A stretch of DNA of 64,000 bases from Leisingera aquimarina DSM 24565. GTDB lineage: Bacteria; Pseudomonadota; Alphaproteobacteria; Rhodobacterales; Rhodobacteraceae. Numbering within the stretch: position 1 is the first letter of the stretch; each line of letters opens with the position of its first letter. A model generated the notes under the pieces. That model had not been told where the DNA came from. It saw only the letters and a list, made by a program, of their open reading frames with translations, and ran no database searches. The stretch covers positions 3,262,094 to 3,326,093 of the forward strand of contig NZ_KI421504.1 in assembly GCF_000473165.1 (NCBI RefSeq), given 5' to 3'. The position numbers and the translations under genes were made by a program. This document shows positions 49,205 through 57,447 of the stretch, piece by piece.

Positions 49205-49876
49205 TTACCCCTCAGGCGCAGAGGCATCCTCGATGGAGCCGCCAAGCGCCACAATCACCTGAGTTGCACGTTCTTTCAAGTCTGCACTCACAGCCGCATC
49301 CGTCGCAATCCCGCGAAGCCGGGTGATTGCGGCAGCGCTGTTGCCCTCTTCAATATCCAAAAGCGCCAGCTGTTCGGATGCCAGCAGTGCCAGCGGCGCG
49401 CCAGGCTGGGCCAGCGCCTCATATTGCAGACGCCGGTCGCTGACACTCAGGGTTCCGGACTGCAGGGTCAGCGCCTTAAAGCTGGCAATATGGCGGTAAA
49501 TCAGCGGCAACTCACCATTGACCGCTACGGCCTCCAGCTGCGCGACCGCTTCAGCAGACTTACCCGCATCCGCCAGCGCGCCCGCCTCAAGCATTTTCAG
49601 AATGGCCGCGCCGCCTGCGCTTTCGGCTGAAACTGCGGCCAGCGCTTCGGACCGGCTGCCGCTGCCGTCAATCTCCAGCGCCGCGGTGATCGCATCCCCC
49701 AATGCTTCGGCCGCCGCCTGATCCTGTGCCTTGCTGTACTCTCGGAAGGCAGCACCGCCGACGATCAACGCCACCGCAGCGCCGCCGATCCAGCCGTAAC
49801 GTTTCAGCATCAGGAAAAGCCGGTCACGGCGGACCTCTTCGGTCACCTCATCGATAAAGCTGTCGGTATCGCTCAT
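49205..49876 (-). CDS. YfgM-like tetratricopeptide protein (DUF2133)
   Basis: The Met at 49876 starts MSDTDSFIDEVTEEVRRDRL, then an N-terminal transmembrane helix (YGWIGGAAVALIVGGAAF) and a helical-repeat domain of about 150 residues. This is the YfgM plan: a periplasmic TPR ancillary subunit of the SecYEG-PpiD complex. Position directly upstream of bamB and der, as in E. coli yfgM-bamB-der, supports the assignment. Alpha-proteobacterial versions are usually annotated only as tetratricopeptide repeat protein. Confidence 0.85.
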   Translation of the reverse strand: MSDTDSFIDEVTEEVRRDRLFLMLKRYGWIGGAAVALIVGGAAFREYSKAQDQAAAEALGDAITAALEIDGSGSRSEALAAVSAESAGGAAILKMLEAGALADAGKSAEAVAQLEAVAVNGELPLIYRHIASFKALTLQSGTLSVSDRRLQYEALAQPGAPLALLASEQLALLDIEEGNSAAAITRLRGIATDAAVSADLKERATQVIVALGGSIEDASAPEG

Positions 49877-50024
49877 GAAAAGCCCCTGATATGCGCAGCC
49901 CGGACGTTCCGTCCAAACCGGTATTGAATGCGTTGCGCCCCTCTTAACCCGGCTCAAAGCTCAAGCCAAGTGGCCCGTTTGCACCAGAAACGCCGGCAAT
50001 TACGCCAGAAAAGCAAGAAATGTG

Positions 50025-50044
50025 AACTAAACCACTTAGTTTAG
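50025..50044. promoter_or_regulatory. Palindromic operator candidate upstream of the RND genes
   Basis: CTAAAC-CACTTA-GTTTAG (50027-50044) is a perfect interrupted palindrome; AACTAA-ACCAC-TTAGTT (50025-50041) is an overlapping alternative. It lies in the 290-bp stretch 49877-50167 between the divergent YfgM-like and RND adaptor genes, about 12 bases upstream of a -10-like TATATC. The geometry fits a TetR/MarR-type repressor site, but no regulator gene is adjacent. Confidence 0.45.
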
Positions 50045-50167
50045 AATGGACATCTCCTATATCAGGCTTATCACATACGCGCGACTCCCGTTGTGAGCAG
50101 GCCCCGCCGTATTCTGGCTACGGCTCATTTTGCTCCCGGGACCAGACAAGAAACAGGAAGACCCGAC

Positions 50168-51283
50168 ATGCGTATCATTCCGATGCTGACTGCAGTGGCT
50201 GTGACGGCCGGCCTCTATCTGGTGGTGATTGAGCGCGACGATCTGCTGGCCTTTGCCCGGGGGGAGAATGCTCCGGAGGCAGCCGAGACCGAAACCGGCA
50301 CTGATGCCGGCCAGGCGCTGACCCAAGCCGCAGACACGCGCGTTGGCGTTGTGGCCCTGCAAAGCAAAGCGACCACTATTGGCAGCGCGGTTATCCTGCG
50401 CGGCCAGACCCAGGCGATCCGCCAGGTCGAAGTTCGCGCCGAGGTCACATCGACAGTGATTTCCGAACCTCTGCGCAAAGGGTCCCATGTTAAGAAGGGC
50501 GACCTGCTGTGCGAACTGGACCCCGGCACCCGGCCGGCCATGCTGCTGCAGGCGCAGGCCCAGCTGAAAGAAGCCCGGATCAACCTGACCGCTTCCTCTA
50601 AGCTGTCCCAGGGCGGTTATGCCTCGGAAACCCGGCTGGCTTCATCCGAGGCCGCGGAGCGCACGGCGTTGGCTGCCGTGGCCACTGCAGAAAAAGAACT
50701 CAGCCATCTGACCATCACCGCGCCTTTTGACGGTCTGCTGGAGAGCGACACCGCCGAGCTGGGCAGCCTGCTGCAGCCCGGCAGCCTGTGCGGCACTGTG
50801 ATCCAGCTCGACACCATCAAGCTGGTTGGATACGTGCCCGAGGCTGAGGTAAACAAGGTGACTTTGGGCGCCACGGCGGGCGCCGAGCTGGCAACCGGCC
50901 AGCAGGTGCAAGGGGAAGTCACCTTCCTCAGCCGCTCTGCCGACCCGAACACCCGCACGTTTGAGGTGGAAATCACCGTGCCCAACCCGGATCTCAGCAT
51001 CCGTGACGGCCAGACCGCCGATATTGCAATTTCTTCAGCCGGCCGGCTTGCGCACAAGCTGCCGCAATCGGCGCTGACACTGAACAACGAAGGCAAGCTG
51101 GGCGTGCGTGTTGTCGGTTCCGACAGCACCGTGGTATTCTACCCCGTGCAGCTGCTTAGAGATGAGGCCGATGGCGTCTGGCTCGGCGGCCTGCCCGAAA
51201 CCGCGGATGTGATCGTGGTGGGGCAGGACTTTGTGACCGAAGGCGTCGCCGTGGCGGCCACCTACCGGGAGACTGAACAGTGA
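50168..51283 (+). CDS. RND efflux membrane-fusion (adaptor) subunit
   Basis: The Met at 50168 (MRIIPMLTAVAVTAGLYLVV) begins an uncleaved membrane anchor and is preferred to an upstream in-frame GTG; 371 residues. The HlyD-like fold follows: barrel-sandwich halves (GSHVKKGDLLCELDPGTRPA and ITAPFDGLLESDTAELGSLL), a short coiled hairpin (about residues 125-170), the beta-barrel (LGATAGAELATGQQV) and a membrane-proximal domain. It stops in a four-base GTGA overlap with the permease gene, so the two are translationally coupled. No outer-membrane channel gene is next to them. Confidence 0.92.
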   Translation: MRIIPMLTAVAVTAGLYLVVIERDDLLAFARGENAPEAAETETGTDAGQALTQAADTRVGVVALQSKATTIGSAVILRGQTQAIRQVEVRAEVTSTVISEPLRKGSHVKKGDLLCELDPGTRPAMLLQAQAQLKEARINLTASSKLSQGGYASETRLASSEAAERTALAAVATAEKELSHLTITAPFDGLLESDTAELGSLLQPGSLCGTVIQLDTIKLVGYVPEAEVNKVTLGATAGAELATGQQVQGEVTFLSRSADPNTRTFEVEITVPNPDLSIRDGQTADIAISSAGRLAHKLPQSALTLNNEGKLGVRVVGSDSTVVFYPVQLLRDEADGVWLGGLPETADVIVVGQDFVTEGVAVAATYRETEQ

Positions 51284-54200
51284 TTGGCATTGTCGATTGG
51301 GCTGCCGGCCGTGCCCGGATGGTCCTTGCCTTTATAGCAATCTCGCTGCTTGTCGGCGGCGTCGCCTATTCGATGCTGCCCAAAGAGGGCGAGCCGGACA
51401 TCGAAATCCCCGCCCTGTTCATCTCGGTCCCTTTCCCCGGCATCTCGGCCGAGGATTCCGAATCCCTGATGGTCAAGGTGATGGAAACCGAGCTGGCCGA
51501 CCTCGACGGGCTGGACAAGATGACCTCCACCGCCGCCGAAGGCTATGCCGGTGTTGCGCTTGAGTTTGATTTCGGCTGGGACAAGACCGCGATCATGGCC
51601 GACGTGCGCGACGCCATGGACAAGGCCGAGGCCGAGTTTCCCGAAGGCGCCGAGAAATACTCGATCACCGAAATCAACTTTTCGGAATTCCCGATCGTCA
51701 TCGTCAACCTGACCGGCGCAGTGCCGGAACGTACAATGGCGCGCATTGCCAAGGACTTGCAGGACGATCTTGAGACCTTGGACGCAGTGCTGGAAGCCGG
51801 GATCGCCGGCAACCGCGACGAGATGGTCGAGGTGCTGATCGATCCGCTGCGGCTGGAAGCCTATAACGTCACGGCACTTGAGCTGATCAATGTTGTGCAG
51901 AACAACAACCAGCTGATTGCCGCAGGCGAGGTGGAGACGGCTCAGGGCACCTTTGCGATCAAGATCCCCTCCTCGTTCGACGAAGTGAAGGATATCTATC
52001 AGCTGCCGGTCAAAACCAACGGCGACCGTGTGGTGACCCTTGGGGAACTGGCGCAGATCAACTTCACCTTTGAGGACCGGGTCGGTACTGCCCGGTTTAA
52101 CGGCGGCGATACGGTGGCGCTGCAGGTGGTCAAGCGCAAGGGCTACAACGTTATTGACACCGTCAACCTGGTGAAAGAGACGCTGGAAGCCTCCAAATCC
52201 AAATGGCCGCCGGAACTGCAGGCCGCGGTTGAAGTCGGCACCTCCAACGACCAAAGCCGCGTTGTCGGCTCCATGGTCAGCCAGCTGGAAGGCTCGGTTC
52301 TGACCGCCGTGGCGCTGGTGATGATTGTTGTTCTGTCCGCGCTTGGCAGCCGCGCTGCGCTGCTGGTCGGCTTTGCGATCCCGACCTCATTCCTCTTGTG
52401 CTTTGCCTTCCTGGCGCTGATGGGCGTCACCATTTCAAACATGGTGATGTTCGGCCTGATCCTTGCCGTGGGCATGTTGGTGGATGGCGCGATTGTCATT
52501 GTGGAATATGCCGACAAGCGCATCAAGGAGGGCACCGGCCCGATGCACGCCTATGTCGAGGCGGCGCAGCGGATGTTCTGGCCGGTGGTGTCTTCCACCG
52601 CCACCACGCTCTGCGCCTTTCTGCCCTTGCTGTTCTGGCCCGGTGTGCCCGGTGAATTCATGGGGATGCTGCCGGTCACCATGATCTTCGTGCTGTCGGC
52701 CTCGCTGGTGGTCGCGCTGATCTACCTGCCTGTCATGGGCGGCGTCACCGGCCGTATCAGCCGCACGTTTGAGGGCGCCTCCCGCGCCTTGCGCATGATC
52801 GCCCCTTGGTGGCTGCGCGCCGCTTTGGTGCCGGTTGCCATGTGGGGCATGTTTGCAGGCGCCATGCAAATGCTGAACCCGTCTTACCTGCTGGGCGGCG
52901 GGGCTGGCGGATTGGGCGGCGTGCTGTTTGGCGGACTGGTCTTCACACTTGCGTCCTTTGCCGCTTCCATCACCCTGAGTGCGGTCAAGATCGAGCGCGA
53001 GCAGAAAGAGGTTACCCCCGGTTACCATCACACGCCTTTCGGCCATGTGATCAAGTTCATCGCCGGCAACCCGGTAATGCCCATCGTGACCATCGCCGTG
53101 GTGGCATTCTCCATCATGACGGTGTTCAAAACCTTTGGCGAAAACAACCTGGGCGTTGAATTTTTCGTGGATTCGGAACCGGAGCAAGCCACCGCATATG
53201 TCCGCGCCCGCGGCAACATCTCGCTGCGGGAAAAGGACGAAATGGTTCGCGCTGCCGAAGACATCATCCTGCAGCACCACGCGGTGATCAACGTCTTTTC
53301 CTTTGCCGGCGACGGCGGCCTGAACACCGACAGCTCCGGTGCGCAGCTGCCGCCCGACACCATCGGCCAGGTCCAGTTCGAGATCATCCCCTGGGAAGAC
53401 CGCCCCACCGACAGCGAGCCGTTGGACGGCTGGTTCGGCGGACTGCTGAGCAAGTATCTGGGTTTTGAAAAAGAACTCATTGCCGAGGAGTACGACGGCA
53501 ACACGGTTCTGGAAGAGCTGAACGCCGAAATGGTCAAACTGCCCGGATTCGAGGTTGAGGTCCGCGCCCTGGCGCAAGGTCCGGCCTCCGGCAAACCAGT
53601 GCACCTGCGCCTGCGCGGCGACGGCTGGGAAGAACTGACCGCTGCCACCCTGACCGCGCGGGAGCATTTTGAAAACACCCCCGGCCTGATCCTGATCGAA
53701 GACAGCCTGCCGCTGCCCGGCATCGACTGGCAGATCGACGTGGACGTCGAAAAAGCCGGCCGTTTCGGCGCCGATGTGGCGACCGTGGGCGCGATGGTTC
53801 AGCTGGTCACCCGCGGCATCCTTCTGGACACCATGCGGGTCGACAGCTCGGACGAGGAGATCGACATCCGCGTCCGCCTGCCGGAACAGGACCGGGTGCT
53901 GTCAACGCTCGATACCCTCAAGGTCCGCACATCCGACGGGCTGGTGCCGCTGTCCAACTTCGTCACCCGCCAGCCGGTGCCGAAACTGGCCCAGATCAAC
54001 CGCATCGGCCAGGAACGGTTCTACGATGTGAAGGCCGACGTGGAAGCAGGTCTGAGCAAGGCCGTGACCGAAGATCCGGAAACCGGCGAAATGACCCGTT
54101 TGGCGCTGCTGAAGGACGTGCCCGAAGGCACACCAGCGACCGGAGAAACCATCGTCGCGCCCAATGGCAAAACCCTGCAGCTGGTGCAGCTGACGGGTGC

Positions 54201-55110
54201 CGAAAGCCTTGAGGCGCTGAAGGCAGCACTTGAGGATGGTGCCAGGATCAGCCCGGTGAACCCGAACGAGCGGATCGCCGTCATTACCGAGTGGCTGGAA
54301 AGCGATCCCCTGCCCCGCGGCATCGGCTGGGAATGGACCGGCGACCAGGAGGAGCAGGAGGAATCCGGCGCCTTCCTGTCCAAGGCGTTCGCCGGCGCGC
54401 TGGCGCTGATGTTCGTGATCCTGCTGGCCCAGTTCAACAGCTTCTACAACGCCGCTCTGGTGCTGCTGGCGGTGGTTCTGTCCACCACCGGCGTGCTGAT
54501 CGGCATGATGGTGATGCAGCAGCCGTTCTCGATCATCATGACCGGCACCGGCATCGTCGCACTTGCGGGGATTGTGGTGAACAACAACATCGTTCTGATC
54601 GACACCTATCAGGAGTTCGCCCAGCAAATGCCGCGGATCGAGGCGATCATCCGCACCGCCGAGGCGCGCATCCGCCCGGTGCTGCTGACCACCATCACCA
54701 CGATGGCCGGCCTGACGCCAATGATGTTCGGCGTCAGCCTGGACTTCATCGACGGCGGCTACTCGATCGACAGCCCCACTGCGCTTTGGTGGAAACAGCT
54801 GGCAACCGCGGTGGTTTTCGGCCTGGGCATCGCTACCGTGCTGACGCTGGTCGTCACCCCCTCGCTGTTGGCGATCCGGGTATGGTTCTCCACCTACATG
54901 CGTGCCTTGGGCCGGGCGCTGTCGCGGATCACCCGTGGCCGCTCCAGCCGCATCGCGCAGGACTCGCGGCTGTTCAAAAAGGCGCGCCAGCTGCCGACGA
55001 CGGAAATCCAGTGGGTCGAAAGCGAGCCCTCTGATGCGACTGATGAGCCCGCGGGTGAGGGAGAGCCCGAACCGCCCGCGCCACAGGGCCGCCTGCGCGC
55101 AGCCGAATAG
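51280..55110 (+). CDS. RND-family efflux permease, longer than usual
   Basis: Starts at GTG (51280), overlapping the adaptor stop. 1276 residues instead of about 1030-1060. The first half has the pore domain (EGEPDIEIPALFISVPFPGI, NNNQLIAAGEVETAQG) and TM helices with the HAE-type sequence (LVDGAIVIVEYADKR) of the proton path. The second half repeats it (GIVALAGIVVNNNIVLIDTY). Two extra stretches explain the length: about 90 residues with extra hydrophobic helices after TM6 (about residues 490-590), and an inserted soluble segment around residues 930-1020 between the second porter domain and TM8. The acidic C-terminal tail is also extended. The substrate is unknown. Confidence 0.93.
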   Translation: MIGIVDWAAGRARMVLAFIAISLLVGGVAYSMLPKEGEPDIEIPALFISVPFPGISAEDSESLMVKVMETELADLDGLDKMTSTAAEGYAGVALEFDFGWDKTAIMADVRDAMDKAEAEFPEGAEKYSITEINFSEFPIVIVNLTGAVPERTMARIAKDLQDDLETLDAVLEAGIAGNRDEMVEVLIDPLRLEAYNVTALELINVVQNNNQLIAAGEVETAQGTFAIKIPSSFDEVKDIYQLPVKTNGDRVVTLGELAQINFTFEDRVGTARFNGGDTVALQVVKRKGYNVIDTVNLVKETLEASKSKWPPELQAAVEVGTSNDQSRVVGSMVSQLEGSVLTAVALVMIVVLSALGSRAALLVGFAIPTSFLLCFAFLALMGVTISNMVMFGLILAVGMLVDGAIVIVEYADKRIKEGTGPMHAYVEAAQRMFWPVVSSTATTLCAFLPLLFWPGVPGEFMGMLPVTMIFVLSASLVVALIYLPVMGGVTGRISRTFEGASRALRMIAPWWLRAALVPVAMWGMFAGAMQMLNPSYLLGGGAGGLGGVLFGGLVFTLASFAASITLSAVKIEREQKEVTPGYHHTPFGHVIKFIAGNPVMPIVTIAVVAFSIMTVFKTFGENNLGVEFFVDSEPEQATAYVRARGNISLREKDEMVRAAEDIILQHHAVINVFSFAGDGGLNTDSSGAQLPPDTIGQVQFEIIPWEDRPTDSEPLDGWFGGLLSKYLGFEKELIAEEYDGNTVLEELNAEMVKLPGFEVEVRALAQGPASGKPVHLRLRGDGWEELTAATLTAREHFENTPGLILIEDSLPLPGIDWQIDVDVEKAGRFGADVATVGAMVQLVTRGILLDTMRVDSSDEEIDIRVRLPEQDRVLSTLDTLKVRTSDGLVPLSNFVTRQPVPKLAQINRIGQERFYDVKADVEAGLSKAVTEDPETGEMTRLALLKDVPEGTPATGETIVAPNGKTLQLVQLTGAESLEALKAALEDGARISPVNPNERIAVITEWLESDPLPRGIGWEWTGDQEEQEESGAFLSKAFAGALALMFVILLAQFNSFYNAALVLLAVVLSTTGVLIGMMVMQQPFSIIMTGTGIVALAGIVVNNNIVLIDTYQEFAQQMPRIEAIIRTAEARIRPVLLTTITTMAGLTPMMFGVSLDFIDGGYSIDSPTALWWKQLATAVVFGLGIATVLTLVVTPSLLAIRVWFSTYMRALGRALSRITRGRSSRIAQDSRLFKKARQLPTTEIQWVESEPSDATDEPAGEGEPEPPAPQGRLRAAE

Positions 55111-55121
55111 TCCGGTCAACA

Positions 55122-55148
55122 AAAAAGCCCCGCTCAGGCGGGGCTTTT
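55122..55148 (+). terminator. Rho-independent terminator of the RND unit
   Basis: AAAAAGCCCCGC-TCAG-GCGGGGCTTTT, a perfect stem with A/T tails on both sides, so it can also serve the convergent small gene. Confidence 0.92.
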
Positions 55149-55187
55149 CCTTTGCAGCAGCCAGGGAACACCCAGCCGTTGACCCGA

Positions 55188-55514
55188 TCAGTCGGTAAAG
55201 GTGTATTCGCCCAGATCACACAGATCGAGACCGTAGTCTTCTGCTTCGGATCCATCGTCAAAGCTGCCGCGGATGTCGTATACGCAAGTGGTTGCGCCAT
55301 CGGCAATCACAACACCGATCTCGTAACCAGGTGCCAGATAGCCGCCATCCATCAGATTGTCTTCCCAGTTGCTGGAAGACGCCGGGGATACATTGAACTC
55401 AACCAGATCGGCGCTGCTGTCATTGATCAGCAGGAATTCCAGGTCCTCGGCAAAGGCCGGGGCCTGATAGGCTAGGAAGGCCGCCGCGGCGGCGGCAGGC
55501 AGAAGGGTCTTCAT
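55188..55514 (-). CDS. Small secreted acidic protein
   Basis: The 108-residue protein has a signal peptide (MKTLLPAAAAAAFLAYQAPA, then FA|E) and an acidic mature domain (FLLINDSSADLVEFNVSP and NWEDNLMDGGYLAPG) with two cysteines (CVYDIRG and LDLCDLG) that may pair. It resembles short Rhodobacteraceae proteins with ND S...L..F.....W..n, seen as tandem paralogues in some roseobacters, but no function is known. It is convergent with the RND permease and shares its bidirectional terminator. Confidence 0.75.
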   Translation of the reverse strand: MKTLLPAAAAAAFLAYQAPAFAEDLEFLLINDSSADLVEFNVSPASSSNWEDNLMDGGYLAPGYEIGVVIADGATTCVYDIRGSFDDGSEAEDYGLDLCDLGEYTFTD

Positions 55515-55730
55515 CTATGTGTCCTTTCAATCAGGTCAGCCGGCGCCTGAGCCGCTGACCCCGGAATGACAGCACTTTAGTTTCGTCACCTTGCCGGTCA
55601 ATGGGGAAAGCGGTTTACAGCTTACCCTGCGTAAACGTCTGCTCGGCAAGGCCCTGCCGCCGTTCACGGTTTCGCAGAAAAGTTTTGCATATTCTGGCGG
55701 CAAACGAGACCGAGCCCGGAAAAGCAGCAC

Positions 55731-56912
55731 ATGGCGCAACACCTTAATATGCGGAAAGGGTTTGCCGGGGCCGCGGCGCTGTTGTTTCTGGCTGCCGGCA
55801 CTTATCTCGGCCAACCGGGTGCGCGTGGGCTCCAGCCATCCGCGGTCATAACTCCGGACGGCAAGGAGGCCCGCTCAACAGTATTGATCGTCACTGGCGC
55901 CGACGGTTGGACCAAGGAACTGGCGAACCGGGCAAAGCGCCTGCCGGACATGCACACTCTGGTCGTGGGCGTTGGCGGGCGGGCGCTGCTGGCGCAGGCC
56001 GGCGGGGATTGCGCTGCCGCCGCACCGCTTTTGTCCGGCCGGGCCCGCCGCACCCAGCAGCAGCAGGACGCCCTGGCCCGCTCTCCGGTTCTGTCCGGCT
56101 ATGGCGAAGGCGCGGCCATCGCCCTCCAAGCCGCCGCCGCGCCCAACAGCTTCAAGGGGCTTGTCACCGTGCACTTCGATGCATCCCCTGTGCCCTGCGC
56201 AGGCAACGCCCTGGAAGACGCGCAGGCTGGCAAGACCCCGGTGCGATGGCTGGACATCGCGCAGCCTGCTCTGGCTTGGACAGCCTGCCTCTTACCATTC
56301 ACCAGCAGGCGGTTGCGCCAGCCAGAGATACCTACGCCATCTTTCTGTCCGGGGATGGCAGTTGGGCCAATTTTGACGAGCAGCTTGTCCGACTGGCTGG
56401 CAGCACGGGGCATCCCGGTGGCCGGTATCTCCAGCTTGCGCTACATGTGGCAGGAGAAACGCCCAGAGCAGATCGCCGCGGATCTTGTCCGCATCGACTC
56501 TCATTTCCGCCGCGCGTTCAGGCAGGACAAGATTCTGCTGCTGGGGTTCTCGCTTGGCGCCAGCACCCTGCCCTTCGCCGCCGCAGAGTTGCCAGAGGAT
56601 TTTCTGGCTCGGCTGGCAGGTGTTGGCCTGATCGCGCCTGAGACCCATACCGGTTTTGAAATCGTTGTTGGCGGATGGCTGGGCCGGCAGACCGGCTCGG
56701 TTGAGGTGGCCCCGGCGATTGACGTTTTAGCCGCCAGCCTGCCGCCTGAACGGGTTTTGTGCCTGTATGGCCTCAAGGAAACCGTCAGCGCCTGCCCGCT
56801 TGTGCGGCAACCTGGTGCTCAACGGCTGGAGTTCAACGGCGGGCACCACTTGGGCAAAGATTACAGCCGCATTGCCGATGCCCTCGCAACGTTGGCGTCT
56901 TCAGGTCCCTAG
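55731..56912 (+). CDS. AcvB/VirJ-family protein with an internal out-of-frame segment
   Basis: Residues 1-30 form an N-terminal signal or anchor. The C-terminal half matches the AcvB/VirJ serine hydrolase domain: WLAARGIPVAGISSLRYMWQ, QIAADLVRIDSHF, LLGFSLGASTLPFAAAELPE (nucleophile Ser), FEIVVGGWLG, VLCLYGLKE and GGHHLGKDYSRIADAL. The family start of that domain, IFLSGDGSWANFDEQL, is present in the DNA but in the -1 frame from about 56275 to 56390, and the annotated frame reads through as unrelated residues. A deleted base near 56275 and an inserted base near 56393 would explain it. AcvB hydrolyses lysyl-phosphatidylglycerol in some alphaproteobacteria. Loss of that segment may inactivate the enzyme. 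Confidence 0.8.
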   Translation: MAQHLNMRKGFAGAAALLFLAAGTYLGQPGARGLQPSAVITPDGKEARSTVLIVTGADGWTKELANRAKRLPDMHTLVVGVGGRALLAQAGGDCAAAAPLLSGRARRTQQQQDALARSPVLSGYGEGAAIALQAAAAPNSFKGLVTVHFDASPVPCAGNALEDAQAGKTPVRWLDIAQPALAWTACLLPFTSRRLRQPEIPTPSFCPGMAVGPILTSSLSDWLAARGIPVAGISSLRYMWQEKRPEQIAADLVRIDSHFRRAFRQDKILLLGFSLGASTLPFAAAELPEDFLARLAGVGLIAPETHTGFEIVVGGWLGRQTGSVEVAPAIDVLAASLPPERVLCLYGLKETVSACPLVRQPGAQRLEFNGGHHLGKDYSRIADALATLASSGP

Positions 56913-57324
56913 CCCCGGAACCCCGGCTGCGTGACACGGGATTTCCGGCTGCACGGCCTGAAGACAATGAGCTGCCGGAAGGACAGTGTCCCCGTCAGGC
57001 TCGCAGCCCATCCTCCACCACCGCCGGGATGCAAGCCTGTTGCAGCATCGCCGCCAGCTCCATGAACCGGGAAACAAACTGAGTGTCTCCCGGCAAATTC
57101 CAAACCGGCCCGCTGTCCGTTGAACGCTAAAGTTTTAAGTACTCTGCAGCAAAAAGCATCCAGTCGGCCTTAAGTCCCTAAAACACCTGTAAAACACTGT
57201 AAAAAAACACTTTTCTCAAAAAATCAGTATTCTCAAAAAAATAATCCGGCATTTACAGCCTATCAATTCAGCGTTTTGCGTCAGGAACTGCCGAAATCTG
57301 CCGCATATAAAGGCAATCTCAATA

Positions 57325-57342
57325 TTTCTCACGCATGAGAAA
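57325..57342. promoter_or_regulatory. Palindrome upstream of the NIT-domain MCP gene (site 1)
   Basis: TTTCTCA-CGCA-TGAGAAA, perfect 7-bp arms, about 105 bp before the start codon. Probable regulator-binding site; the binding protein is unknown. Confidence 0.5.
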
Positions 57343-57353
57343 CTCCGTATCCA

Positions 57354-57378
57354 ATATAACATTCACTATATGTTATAT
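57354..57378. promoter_or_regulatory. Palindrome upstream of the NIT-domain MCP gene (site 2)
   Basis: ATATAACAT-TCACTAT-ATGTTATAT, perfect 9-bp arms separated by 7 bases, about 70 bp before the start codon. The length and symmetry are typical of a dimeric regulator operator. Confidence 0.55.
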
Positions 57379-57447
57379 GCCCCTCCTTAAGTGGGTTTGC
57401 ACTGAAGTACACTTGCGTTTTGCGTGTATTCTTGTTTGGGGAAAAAA

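Larger units (their letters stand above)
56913..57447. other. Long intergenic region upstream of the chemoreceptor gene
   Basis: About 535 bp with no gene I can support. The first 200 bp are ordinary G+C-rich sequence; from 57120 it turns strongly A+T-rich with repeated TTCTCAAAAAA (twice near 57210-57240) and repeated ACACTGTAAAA-type words. Two palindromes lie at 57325-57342 and 57354-57378. It looks like a regulated promoter region with curved A-tract DNA. Confidence 0.6.
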
